From Glycomyces buryatensis (GTDB taxonomy: Bacteria; Actinomycetota; Actinomycetes; Mycobacteriales; Micromonosporaceae), in NCBI RefSeq assembly GCF_004912275.1, contig NZ_STGY01000004.1, forward strand, positions 28,043 to 92,042: 64,000 nt of DNA, written 5' to 3'. The notes below the pieces were generated by a model. The model was given only the letters and a program-made list of their open reading frames with translations. It searched no databases and was not told the origin of the DNA. Each line of letters starts with the position of its first letter. Position 1 is the first letter of the stretch. Positions 1 through 7,664 of this stretch are shown one piece after another. The position numbers were made by a program, and so were the translations under genes.

Positions 1-10
1 CCCAGGTTGC

Positions 11-1606
11 TCATCTGCTGGCCATCCTCTCGGCCTGGCGCGCCGCCGCGGCGGCGCGGCCGCCGCCTCGGGCGCGGCCCCAGCCCTTGAAGTAACCGGC
101 GGTGTTCTGAGCGAGCAGTTCGGGGTCGCGGTCGACCGGTTCGGCGAAGCCGGGGTCGTCGCCGCCGTCGACCACCGAGCCGGGCACCAGGTTCGCCTGC
201 GGCTTGCGCTTGGGCAGACCGGTGGCGGTGGTGGCCTCCTCGGCCGCGGGGGCCTCATTGACGTCGCGGGCGGTGCGCCAGCCCTCGTCGCCGGGGAGGG
301 TCCAGGTCTCGGCGTCGGCCTCCTCCTCGCCCTCGGGGCGCTGGAACCAGGCGCTCTTGGCCTGGCCGAAGATCAACAGGCCGTCGCCCTCGTCGGCGAG
401 CGCCTTCTGGAGGTCGCCGACCGTCTCCTCCTTCGGCTGCCACGGGTGGCGCCGTCCGGTGTCGGCGGGAGGCTGCTGGCCGATGAGAATCTCCGAGGCC
501 TCGCCCTGGGGGAGCTCGGGCGGCTGCGGGCGCCGGCGGCGGATCGACTGGGTGCGGCTGGTGGCCTCGCCGTCGACCGGCTGGGCCTCCGGCATCACCT
601 GCGTCGCCTCGAGCTGGGTCTCTTCAAAAGCTGGGGAGACGATGCCGTGGAGCTGCGAGGCCGGGTCGAGCGCGCGCAGGCTCTGGCGGTCGGGGAGGTC
701 GCCGGGGAGGCGGACCGTATCGTGCGTGCCGGCGCGGCGGCGCCGCCGCGGCTCGGCGGGCGCCTCCTCGGCGGCACCGAACGTAGGCGCCGAGACGGGC
801 GCCGCGGCCGGTACGGTCTCGGGGCGCGGGCGCTTCGCCTGGATCAGGCCGATGAGGCCCTCCAGCGAACGGTCCCAAGCGGATACGGCCTCGGCGGTGG
901 CGGACACCGACGGGGCGACCGCCGGGTCGTCGCCGCCGCCGATCTCACGGATCGCCTCGGTCAGGGCGCCGGCCATCGCGGCCACCTGGCCGGGGTCGGC
1001 CACGGTCGCCAGGTCCGCGGCGAGGTCCTCGGTCGAGATCGACTGGAGCGCACCGGGTTGGGGAAGTCTGGTCAAGATCGCGACCGCACTGGCCTCGCTC
1101 GGGTCGTCCCAGGCGGCCAGGGCGGCCGGGAAGACGGCGCGCAGCAGGCACGTGAGCGCCTCTGACGCCTCGTGACGTGCTCTGGAGGCCGAGGCCACGG
1201 TGTCGAGGATGGGGCGCAGGACGGCGATCTCAGGGCGGGCGGCGAAGGGCTGGCCGCCGACCTCTCCGGTGGCCATGCCGCGGGCGAGGGCGATGGCGTC
1301 GTCGAGGGCGTCCTTGGAGCGGGAGGCGGCGGCGTCGGAGCGGATCACGAGGTGTCCGGCGGCCGAGGCGAACTCGGCCAGCTGGTCGACATCGCCGGAG
1401 ACGGCGACGGACACGGGGGCCGATCCCAGGGCCTGGCGGGCGAGCAGACCATTGAGGCGGACCCATCCGCGCGGATCGTCCCCGAACGTGTCGGTGGCGA
1501 GCAGACCGCCGCCGGCGGCGACGAGCGCGACCGCGCACGTGGTGTCGCCCTGGCCCGGAGGGGGGCCGTCGGACTTGTCGGTGGTGATGCCGCAGAAAAC
1601 TTGCAC
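11..1606 (-). CDS. IS110-like RuvC-fold N-terminus fused to disordered linker and CvnA-type kinase tail
   Basis: Function unknown. Residues 1-190 resemble by eye the DEDD (RuvC-like) half of IS110 transposases: a first strand VFCGI, a middle block AVSGDVDQLAEFASAAGH, a KDALDDAIALARGMATGE block, and a helical stretch ending ILTRLPQPGAL. The usual first Asp and the Glu are not visible, and the C-terminal serine domain of IS110 is absent, so transposition is unlikely. Residues about 240-410 are Pro/Ala/Arg-rich and look disordered. From about 414 the tail SAWFQRPEG...WTLPGDEGWR...GLPKRKPQANLVPG resembles the C-terminus of conservon-type (nitrate/nitrite-sensing) histidine kinases, with no kinase domain present. 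The GTG start was chosen because GAGGAG lies 8 nt upstream; an ATG at 1666 gives a longer but less convincing N-terminus. Domain matches are from memory of the families. Confidence 0.6.
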   Translation of the reverse strand: MQVFCGITTDKSDGPPPGQGDTTCAVALVAAGGGLLATDTFGDDPRGWVRLNGLLARQALGSAPVSVAVSGDVDQLAEFASAAGHLVIRSDAAASRSKDALDDAIALARGMATGEVGGQPFAARPEIAVLRPILDTVASASRARHEASEALTCLLRAVFPAALAAWDDPSEASAVAILTRLPQPGALQSISTEDLAADLATVADPGQVAAMAGALTEAIREIGGGDDPAVAPSVSATAEAVSAWDRSLEGLIGLIQAKRPRPETVPAAAPVSAPTFGAAEEAPAEPRRRRRAGTHDTVRLPGDLPDRQSLRALDPASQLHGIVSPAFEETQLEATQVMPEAQPVDGEATSRTQSIRRRRPQPPELPQGEASEILIGQQPPADTGRRHPWQPKEETVGDLQKALADEGDGLLIFGQAKSAWFQRPEGEEEADAETWTLPGDEGWRTARDVNEAPAAEEATTATGLPKRKPQANLVPGSVVDGGDDPGFAEPVDRDPELLAQNTAGYFKGWGRARGGGRAAAAARQAERMASR

Positions 1607-1679
1607 CCGCGAAGCTCCTCTCGTAGGGCGCGCCCCTGAGGGCAAGGCCCTTTCGGCGTGGACCATCGCCCGGCCCGTA

Positions 1680-1697
1680 TATCAGTCCGTTATCAGT
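1680..1697 (-). promoter_or_regulatory. direct repeat in AT-rich upstream region
   Basis: TATCAGT occurs at 1680-1686 and again at 1691-1697, 11 bp apart, in the AT-rich gap upstream of the GTG at 1606. One helical turn of spacing suggests a protein-binding site or promoter element for the minus-strand gene. The rest of the 264-bp gap shows no coding signal. Confidence 0.3.
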
Positions 1698-1870
1698 TTT
1701 CCGCAGAATACTCGGATCCGCAAGCCGGAGCCTGGTGCGGGTCATCACCGGATTTGCGTCTATAGCACGCAAAACCGTCAATTCTCGGAGTATGCGATTG
1801 ACCTATTCCAAAGGGGAATAACGGAGCGCAGACAAGTCGATCACAATGGGAGAGAATGGAAATGATCGGT

Positions 1871-2689
1871 CTATTCGGCCGAGTCGCCACTCGTCTCTTC
1901 GGTCGATTCGGCCCTGGCGGTGCCGCGCCATTCGACGGAACGGTTGATCTTGGCGATGACGGCGCGCCAGGCGATGGCGGCCTGCTCGGAGCCGGTCTTG
2001 CGGAGGCGGCGGCGGGCGAACGCGCCCCGGAAACCGCCGTCCACAATGAGGCGGAGGGATTCGTCGATGTCGTCGAGCGGGGATCCGGAGGTGAGCGCCT
2101 CGACGATCGACTGGTTCCGCAGCGCGAAACCGAGATCGCGGCCGACTTCGGCGGCCTTGATGAGCAGCTCGGGCTCCCAGGCGTCGTGTCCGCCGCGCAG
2201 ATTCGCGACGACCAGGTCCATTTCGTAGGTGTCGGCTTCGTCACAAACGATGGCTTCGGCGGTGATGCGCTTCTGCAACTCGCCGTATTCCTCGATCACG
2301 GCGAGATCGTTGTCGTCCGATTCGGCGACGTACTCGGCGAGCGATTCCGGGTCGCGGAAGACCAGCAGTTTTCCTTTGCGCGTCAGGAATACCGGGACCT
2401 CTTCGGGGGCGGCGTCGAGCTCGTCGAGGAAGTCGATCTCGTCGGGGACCTCGTTCTCGTCCTCGTCCTCGGGGTTGTCGCCCACGTCGGGCCCGTCCTC
2501 GACGTCGTCCTTGGACTTGGTCGGCTCGACGACTACGTCCTCGCGCGGCAGCGTGTCGGACATCCGATAGGCGCGCAGGGTGTAACCGGAGTCCTTGCCC
2601 AGGTGGAGCTCCACCGGGTCGACGTTGGTCTCATTCCAGAGCTTGTCGGACTCGGCCGTGCGTGCCGAGCCGCCGGATTCGGCTGCCAT
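1871..2689 (-). CDS. conserved acidic actinobacterial protein (sometimes labelled primosomal protein)
   Basis: A 272-residue protein of unknown role. It starts at an ATG with AGGA about 9 nt upstream. Residues 30-50 contain HLGKDSGYTLRAYR. Residues about 55-95 are a very acidic low-complexity linker (EDEDENEVPDEIDFLDE). The C-terminal half is globular: VPVFLTRKGKLLVFRDPESL, then MDLVVANLRGGHDAWEPELL, and an Arg-rich GAFARRRLRKTG stretch. I recall this architecture as an actinobacterial family that databases sometimes call primosomal protein. Nothing visible supports a replication role. It is read in the same direction as the gene downstream, separated by 264 bp, so the two are probably transcribed independently. 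Confidence 0.6.
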   Translation of the reverse strand: MAAESGGSARTAESDKLWNETNVDPVELHLGKDSGYTLRAYRMSDTLPREDVVVEPTKSKDDVEDGPDVGDNPEDEDENEVPDEIDFLDELDAAPEEVPVFLTRKGKLLVFRDPESLAEYVAESDDNDLAVIEEYGELQKRITAEAIVCDEADTYEMDLVVANLRGGHDAWEPELLIKAAEVGRDLGFALRNQSIVEALTSGSPLDDIDESLRLIVDGGFRGAFARRRLRKTGSEQAAIAWRAVIAKINRSVEWRGTARAESTEETSGDSAE

Positions 2690-2771
2690 GTCGGGATCCT
2701 CACGTAGTCGTCAACTGCGAGACAGCCTACGACCTTACGAAGGACGACATGGCAGCCGGTGCCGGGGTGGG

Positions 2772-3677
2772 TCAGTATCCGCCGCCCGCAGTGGCGGCCA
2801 TGCCCGCCGGGTGCCACACGGTCTTGTACTCGATCCATTGGCGCAGCAGGTCAAGCGAGTCCCCGCTCCTGCCGGGGCGGCGCACGACCTTGAGCGTCTC
2901 GGCCGCGGCGGCCTCCAGCTCGGTCGCGAGGTCGCTGTCGTGGACGCCGGAGAGGTCCAGGCCGTTGACGTCGGCGTGGCTCGCCAGCGTCGGGGCCAGC
3001 TCGGAGGTCTTGCCGCTCAGCAGGTTCACCACGCCGCCGGGCAGGTCCGAGGTCGCCAGGACCTCGCCGAAACTCAAGGCGGGCAGCGGCATCGACTCAC
3101 TGGTGGCGACGACGACGGTATTGCCGGTGGCGATCGCCGGGGCGATGGCCTCGACCAGCCCCAGCAGCGGGTCCGCCCCCGGCGCCACGACGGCGACGAC
3201 GCCGAGCGGCTCGGGCGTGGTGTGGTTGAAGTACGGCCCGGCCACCGGGTTCGCGCCCCCGAGGACGGCGGCGACCTTGTCGGTCCAGCCCGCGTAGTGC
3301 ACGAGCCGGTCGATCGCCTGCTCCACGGTCCCAAGGGCCGCATGGAGTTCGGCGCCGGTGGCGTCGGACAGCTCCTCGGCGTACTGCCCGGCGCGGCCCT
3401 CCAGCATCTCGGCGGCCCGGTAGAGGATCTGCCCCCGCAGGTAGGCGGTCTGTCCGGCCCAGGGCTTCTGCGCCTTGCGGGCGGCGGCGACCGCGTCGCG
3501 GACGTCCTTGCGGCTGGCCAGCGCGGCATTGGCCAGCTCGGCCCCGTCGGGGGTGGTCACCGGGTAGCTCCTTCCGGACTCCGAGCGGGGGAACTTGCCG
3601 CCCACGTACAGCTTGTAGGTCTTCTTGACGCGCAGACGCACGGGCTCAGTGCGCACGGGGTCAATGTGCTTAGACAT
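2772..3677 (-). CDS. aldehyde dehydrogenase-like protein lacking the catalytic half
   Basis: A 301-residue homologue of only the N-terminal, NAD-binding part of aldehyde dehydrogenases. It has the family start (YKLYVGGKFPRS) and the Rossmann region (PEPLGVVAVVAPGADPLL, AIATGNTVVVATSESMPLPAL). It has no ELGGK glutamate motif and no catalytic cysteine loop, so it cannot be an active dehydrogenase alone. Its ATG overlaps the stop of the upstream full-length dehydrogenase by 8 nt, implying translational coupling. ALDH16-type enzymes carry a second, degenerate ALDH domain in the same chain. By analogy this protein is probably a structural partner of the 3670-5094 product, in effect a split ALDH16. 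The partnership is inferred from gene order. Confidence 0.8.
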   Translation of the reverse strand: MSKHIDPVRTEPVRLRVKKTYKLYVGGKFPRSESGRSYPVTTPDGAELANAALASRKDVRDAVAAARKAQKPWAGQTAYLRGQILYRAAEMLEGRAGQYAEELSDATGAELHAALGTVEQAIDRLVHYAGWTDKVAAVLGGANPVAGPYFNHTTPEPLGVVAVVAPGADPLLGLVEAIAPAIATGNTVVVATSESMPLPALSFGEVLATSDLPGGVVNLLSGKTSELAPTLASHADVNGLDLSGVHDSDLATELEAAAAETLKVVRRPGRSGDSLDLLRQWIEYKTVWHPAGMAATAGGGY

Positions 3678-5094
3678 CGAGGTAAGCCTCCAGTCCCTGG
3701 CGGCCGCCCTCGCGGCCGTAACCGGACTCCTTCAGGCCGCCGAACGGGCTGGCGGCGTCGAACTGGTTGAACGTGTTGGCCCAGACCACGCCCGCGCGCA
3801 GCCGCTGGGCCGCCCACAGGATCTTCGACCCTTTCTCGGTCCACACCCCGGCCGACAGTCCGTAGGGGGTGTTGTTGGCCTTGGCGATCGCCTCGTCCGG
3901 GGTGCGGAAGGTCAGTACCGACAGCACCGGCCCGAAGATCTCCTCCTTGGCGATCCGCATGGACTGCTGGACGCCGGTGAAGATGGTGGGGCGGAACCAG
4001 AATCCGGTCTCGGGCAGGTCGCACGACGGCTGCCAGACCTCGGCGCCCTCGCCCTCGCCGGCCTCGGTGAGCGCGGTGATGCGGGCGAGCTGCTCGGCGG
4101 AGTTGATGGCGCCGACGTCGGTGTTCTTGTCGAGCGGGTCGCCCACGCGCAGGGTCGCGATGCGGTCCTTGAGCCGCGCGAGCACCTCGTCGGCGATCGA
4201 CTCCTGGACGAGGAGGCGGGAACCGGCGCAGCACACGTGGCCCTGGTTGAAGAAGATGCCGTTGACGATGCCCTCGACGGCCTGATCGATCGGGGCGTCG
4301 TCGAAGACGATGTTCGCGGCCTTGCCGCCCAGTTCGAGCGTGACCTTCTTCTTCGAGCCCGCGACGGCCCCCGCGATCGCGCGGCCCACGGCGGTCGAGC
4401 CGGTGAACGCGACTTTATCCACTGGGCTGTTGACGACGGCCGCACCGGCGGCGCCCGCTCCGGGGAGGATATTGACGACGCCCGGAGGCAGGTCGGCCTC
4501 CTGGCACAGCTCGGCGAACATCAGCGCGGTCAGCGGCGTGGTCTCGGCGGGCTTGAGCACCACCGTGTTCCCGCAGGCCAGGGCCGGGGCGATCTTCCAC
4601 GACAGCATCAGGAGCGGGAAGTTCCACGGGATCACCTGCCCGATGACGCCGAGCGACTTCGGGTTCGCTCCGACGCCGGCGTAGGACAGCTTGTCCGCCC
4701 AGCCCGCGTGGTAGAAGAAGTGCTGCGCGGCCGTCGGGACGTCGAAGTCGCGCGTCTCCTTGATCGGCTTGCCGTTGTCGAGTGTCTCGGCGACGGCGAA
4801 TTCGCGCGCCTTCTCCTGCAGGAGCCGGGCGATGCGGAACAGGTACTTGCCCCGCTCGGCGCCGGACATGGGGCCCCACACGGTCTCGTGCGCCTGGCGG
4901 GCGGCGGCCACCGCGGCGGCCACGTCGGCCTCCCCGGCCTCCGCGACCGTGAACAGGACCTCCTCATTGGAGGGATTGACCGACTTGAAGACGGCCCCGT
5001 CGGCGGCATCGGTGAACTCGCCGCCGATGAACAGGCCGTAGTGCTCCTTGATATCGGGGCGCACCGATTCGGGTGCGGGTGCGTAGTCGAACAT
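3670..5094 (-). CDS. aldehyde dehydrogenase (NAD(P)-dependent)
   Basis: A 474-residue aldehyde dehydrogenase of normal length. Visible motifs are the cofactor-binding IPWNFPLLML (155-164), TGSTAVGR (231-238), the general base Glu254 in ELGGK, and the nucleophile Cys288 in QGHVCCAGSR. EIFGPVLSV is also present near the C-terminus. It oxidises an aldehyde to the acid; the substrate is not evident from sequence. The gene lies 3 nt after deoC, whose product cleaves deoxyribose 5-phosphate to acetaldehyde and glyceraldehyde 3-phosphate. Acetaldehyde from deoxynucleoside breakdown is therefore a reasonable substrate. It overlaps the next, half-length ALDH-like gene by 8 nt. Confidence 0.93.
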   Translation of the reverse strand: MFDYAPAPESVRPDIKEHYGLFIGGEFTDAADGAVFKSVNPSNEEVLFTVAEAGEADVAAAVAAARQAHETVWGPMSGAERGKYLFRIARLLQEKAREFAVAETLDNGKPIKETRDFDVPTAAQHFFYHAGWADKLSYAGVGANPKSLGVIGQVIPWNFPLLMLSWKIAPALACGNTVVLKPAETTPLTALMFAELCQEADLPPGVVNILPGAGAAGAAVVNSPVDKVAFTGSTAVGRAIAGAVAGSKKKVTLELGGKAANIVFDDAPIDQAVEGIVNGIFFNQGHVCCAGSRLLVQESIADEVLARLKDRIATLRVGDPLDKNTDVGAINSAEQLARITALTEAGEGEGAEVWQPSCDLPETGFWFRPTIFTGVQQSMRIAKEEIFGPVLSVLTFRTPDEAIAKANNTPYGLSAGVWTEKGSKILWAAQRLRAGVVWANTFNQFDAASPFGGLKESGYGREGGRQGLEAYLDV

Positions 5095-5097
5095 GGC

Positions 5098-6012
5098 TTA
5101 GTCCACCGTCACGTAGTCGGGGCCGGAGTAGTGGCCGGTCTTGAGTTTCTGACGCTGCATGAGCAGGTCGTTGAGGAGGCTGGAGGCGCCGAAGCGGAAC
5201 CAGTGGGCCGAGAGCCAGTCGTCGCCGAGGATCTCGTTCACCGTGACCAGGTACTTGATGGCGTCCTTGGTATTGCGGATCCCGCCGGCGGGCTTGACGC
5301 CGACCTGAACGCCCGTCTCGGCGCGGAAGTCGCGCACGGCCTGCATCATCAGCAGCGTGACCGGGAGGGTGGCGTTGACGCCGACCTTGCCGGTCGAGGT
5401 CTTGATGAAGTCGGCCCCGGCGTGCATCGCCAGGAACGAGGCGCGGCGGACATTGTCGTAGGTGACCAGCTCGCCGGTCTCCAGGATGACTTTGAGCCGG
5501 GCGTCGCCCGCGGCGGCCTTGACAGCCTTGATCTCGTGGTAGACCCGCTCCAGGTCTCCGGCGAGGAAGGCGCCGCGGTTGATGACCATGTCGATCTCGT
5601 CGGCCCCCTCGCGCACGGCCGACTCGGTGTCGGCGAGGCGGATCTCCAGCGGGACCTGCCCGGCCGGGAACCCGGTGGCGACGGAGGCGACCTTGACGCC
5701 GGAGCCCGCGAGGGCCGCCTTGGCGGTGGCGACCTGGGCCCCGTAGACGCAGATCGCCGCGGTGGACGGCGCGTCCCCGTCCGGCCGCACGGCCTTGGCG
5801 CACAGCGACCGGACCTTGCCCGGCGTGTCTGCACCCTCCAATGTGGTGAGGTCGATCATGCCGATGGCCAGGTCGATGGCCTCGGCCTTCGACTCTTTCT
5901 TGATCGAGCGGGTGGCCAGGCCAGCCGCTCGCGCCTCAAGGCCGACCGCGTCCACGCCCGGCAGCGACCGAACGAGGGAGGCGGCCTCGACGCCGCTCAG
6001 AATTGATCCCAT
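5098..6012 (-). CDS. deoC: deoxyribose-phosphate aldolase
   Basis: A class I aldolase that cleaves 2-deoxy-D-ribose 5-phosphate in deoxynucleoside catabolism. The Schiff-base lysine lies in DFIKTSTGK (Lys204 from this start). The second lysine is in GVKPAGGIR (Lys240), and the DEIDMVINRGAFLAG strand is present. At about 304 residues it matches the longer, eukaryote-type DERA rather than the 220-residue bacterial form. I chose the ATG at 6012; a GTG at 6069 in the same frame would add 19 residues that do not look conserved. It is the first gene of an operon with the two ALDH-family genes and is divergent from upp across a 93-bp gap. Confidence 0.93.
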   Translation of the reverse strand: MGSILSGVEAASLVRSLPGVDAVGLEARAAGLATRSIKKESKAEAIDLAIGMIDLTTLEGADTPGKVRSLCAKAVRPDGDAPSTAAICVYGAQVATAKAALAGSGVKVASVATGFPAGQVPLEIRLADTESAVREGADEIDMVINRGAFLAGDLERVYHEIKAVKAAAGDARLKVILETGELVTYDNVRRASFLAMHAGADFIKTSTGKVGVNATLPVTLLMMQAVRDFRAETGVQVGVKPAGGIRNTKDAIKYLVTVNEILGDDWLSAHWFRFGASSLLNDLLMQRQKLKTGHYSGPDYVTVD

Positions 6013-6105
6013 GACCCGATGATATCCGTCTCGTGATGCGGTGCTCAGAGGTAGTTGCGACTGACTCACATTAGCGCGGCTAGCTGGGCGTTAAGGTTGG
6101 GAACC

Positions 6106-6738
6106 GTGGATGTACAGATCATCGAACACCCGCTCGCCGCAGAACGGCTTACCGCCATGCGAGACGAGCGCTCGGACTCCCCGCGATTCCGGGCCGCCCT
6201 GCACGAGCTCACGACGATGCTCGTCTACGAGGCCACGCGCGACGTGGCCGTGACCGAATACGAGATCAGGACCCCGGTGGCCCCTGCCAAGGGATTCCGG
6301 CTGGGCAACCCGCCGGTCCTGGTCCCGGTGCTGCGGGCGGGCCTGGGCATGGCCGACTCTGCCCAGGCGATGATCCCCGACGCGACGATGGGCTTCGTCG
6401 GCCTGGCGCGCGATGAGGAGACCCACCAGCCCTACCCCTACATGGAGTCGCTTCCGGACGACCTGTCCGGACGCCACGTCATCGTTCTCGACCCGATGGT
6501 CGCGACCGGCGGCTCGCTCCTGCGCTGCTGCCAGATGATCGCCGAGCGCGGCTGCACCGACATCTCCCTGATCTGCGTCCTGGCCGCGCCCGAGGGCATC
6601 GAGGCGCTCCAGGCGTCCGGTCTGGACATGCGCATGACCACCGCCGCGGTCGACCCGGGCCTGAACGAGAAGGCCTACATCGTCCCCGGACTGGGCGACG
6701 CCGGAGACCGCCAATTCGGCGCCTACCGCCGCTTCTGA
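6106..6738 (+). CDS. upp: uracil phosphoribosyltransferase
   Basis: Converts uracil and PRPP to UMP in pyrimidine salvage. The 210-residue protein has the PRPP-binding loop [11 protein letters not shown], the early [19 protein letters not shown] segment typical of UPRTs, and the C-terminal uracil-binding region [18 protein letters not shown] at 6106 gives the standard family length; AAGG lies upstream at 6094-6097. A TTG 51 nt earlier is in frame but adds unconserved residues. It stands alone, followed by a clear terminator, and is divergent from deoC, so nucleoside breakdown and base salvage genes share an intergenic region. Confidence 0.95.
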   Translation: MDVQIIEHPLAAERLTAMRDERSDSPRFRAALHELTTMLVYEATRDVAVTEYEIRTPVAPAKGFRLGNPPVLVPVLRAGLGMADSAQAMIPDATMGFVGLARDEETHQPYPYMESLPDDLSGRHVIVLDPMVATGGSLLRCCQMIAERGCTDISLICVLAAPEGIEALQASGLDMRMTTAAVDPGLNEKAYIVPGLGDAGDRQFGAYRRF

Positions 6739-6756
6739 ACACGAACAAAAGAGGTG

Positions 6757-6786
6757 GGCCGGGCGCGAAGCGCCCGGCCGCTTTTT
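6757..6786 (+). terminator. intrinsic terminator after upp
   Basis: A perfect 10-bp stem GGCCGGGCGC / GCGCCCGGCC (6757-6766 and 6770-6779) with a GAA loop is followed by GCTTTTT. The core is almost identical to the hairpin at 7616-7652. Confidence 0.9.
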
Positions 6787-6824
6787 GTGTTGCGTTGTTG
6801 GCCTGGGACAGGGACGATTACGGC

Positions 6825-7001
6825 ATGCCTGACAAACCGCCGCATCGACCTAATGGCGCTGCGATAATCGAGTACTACGCGACGAAGGAACCCGACCCTG
6901 AGTTCGCCGATATCCTGGAAGCAGTCCACCGGTCGATGAATCGCCCGGTCGACCTGCTACTTCCTGGAGTCGACGATGAAGTCGCGGCCGAGGCCGAGTA
7001 G
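6825..7001 (+). CDS. small hypothetical protein, 58 aa
   Basis: A short open frame starting at an ATG just after the upp terminator. The predicted sequence, with YYATKEPDPEFADILEAVHRSMNRPVD, looks protein-like, but I recognise no family. Its last 45 nt overlap the 3' end of the toxin gene on the other strand. It lies between the two matching hairpins that also enclose the toxin-antitoxin pair. The ribosome site is weak. It may be real cargo of that cassette or a chance frame. Confidence 0.35.
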   Translation: MPDKPPHRPNGAAIIEYYATKEPDPEFADILEAVHRSMNRPVDLLLPGVDDEVAAEAE

Positions 7002-7340
7002 GACTCCGTCTGCGGTCAGCAGCGTCAAACGATGTTGGTATGCCTGCGAAACGATCAGCCGGTCGAACGGGTCGTGGCGCGACAGTTCGGGGAATTCCCT
7101 GAGCCCTTCGGCATCGTCTGCGGAGATATCGAGCGGCTCGAATCCCTGAGCGGCCGCTTGCGCGGCGAAGTCGACGGGGATCTTCAGCTTGCCGAGCATC
7201 GACTTGATGGTCAACTCCCATACCGAGGCGACCGAGATGTGAGCCGATGCAGTATCGGTGATGAGCTGTTTCGCGGCGGCACCAAGGCGGGGGCTGTCGC
7301 TCATGGCCCAGATCGCTGTCTGGCTATCGAGCAGAAGCAC
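6957..7340 (-). CDS. vapC: PIN-domain toxin (VapC family RNase)
   Basis: A 127-residue PIN-fold ribonuclease toxin. The acidic metal-binding residues are visible: Asp5 in LLLDSQ, Glu42 in SVWELT, Asp90 and Asp93 in HDPFDRL, and Asp111 in LLTADG. The family cleaves RNA (tRNA or rRNA in studied cases) when its antitoxin is lost; the target here is unknown. The ATG lies inside the upstream antitoxin gene (17-nt overlap), the usual arrangement that ensures antitoxin is made first. The pair is probably repressed by the antitoxin or the complex through the palindrome upstream of the antitoxin gene. Confidence 0.9.
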   Translation of the reverse strand: MLLLDSQTAIWAMSDSPRLGAAAKQLITDTASAHISVASVWELTIKSMLGKLKIPVDFAAQAAAQGFEPLDISADDAEGLREFPELSRHDPFDRLIVSQAYQHRLTLLTADGVLLGLGRDFIVDSRK

Positions 7341-7572
7341 CGGTGTCTCCGTAGAACATCTCCTGGATGTCGGGGTCGATGTCGAACACGCTGTCGTCGT
7401 ACTCGAGTTGGTCCTTGAGCCCGCCGAATATCACCGTCTGCTCGTGGTGCGGGACCAGGTCGACCAGAGGCTTGCCCGACTTTGCGATGACCACGTGCTC
7501 GCCGTTCACGGCACGCTCGATCAGCCGAGACAGGTGCGTCTTGGCCTCATGGATGTTCACGACATAGGTCAT
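7324..7572 (-). CDS. Phd/YefM-type antitoxin
   Basis: An 82-residue antitoxin. The N-terminal half is a Phd/YefM DNA-binding domain (VNIHEAKTHLSRLIERAVNGE, then VVIAKSGKPLVDLVP). The C-terminal tail YDDSVFDIDPDIQEMFYGD is acidic and would wrap the PIN toxin encoded immediately downstream. The message is predicted to be leaderless: TATAAT on the minus strand (7579-7584) sits only 6 nt before the ATG. An 8-bp inverted repeat just upstream is the likely autoregulatory operator. Confidence 0.9.
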   Translation of the reverse strand: MTYVVNIHEAKTHLSRLIERAVNGEHVVIAKSGKPLVDLVPHHEQTVIFGGLKDQLEYDDSVFDIDPDIQEMFYGDTGASAR

Positions 7573-7578
7573 GCTCCG

Positions 7579-7609
7579 ATTATAGCGGACTAGACTTAGC
7601 CAAGTCTAG
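7579..7609 (-). promoter_or_regulatory. promoter and operator of the toxin-antitoxin operon
   Basis: On the minus strand a perfect consensus TATAAT (7579-7584) ends 6 nt before the antitoxin ATG. Upstream, CTAGACTT / AAGTCTAG form a perfect 8-bp inverted repeat with a 4-nt centre (7590-7609), covering the spacer and -35 position. This is where a Phd-type repressor would bind. Confidence 0.75.
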
Positions 7610-7615
7610 GTGAAT

Positions 7616-7652
7616 CGGTGGGGGCCGGGCGCGCAGCGCCCGGCCCCCACCG
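7616..7652 (-). terminator. 17-bp hairpin downstream of phosphoglucomutase
   Basis: A perfect 17-bp stem with a 3-nt loop (arms 7616-7632 and 7636-7652) lies between the phosphoglucomutase stop and the antitoxin promoter. It lacks a T-run in either direction. It probably ends the phosphoglucomutase message, and its core repeats the upp terminator stem. Confidence 0.6.
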
Positions 7653-7664
7653 CATCTTGATCGT

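Noticed and set aside
11..1606. Active IS110 insertion sequence
   Set aside because: No serine-domain C-terminus, eroded acidic residues and no flanking element ends; better read as a domesticated or look-alike fold.
4415..4423. Single DnaA-box-like TTATCCACT
   Set aside because: One mismatch, isolated, and inside the aldehyde dehydrogenase coding region.
3625..6006. 793-codon plus-strand open frame opposite the deoC-ALDH operon
   Set aside because: Spans three real minus-strand genes with intact catalytic motifs; antisense shadow.
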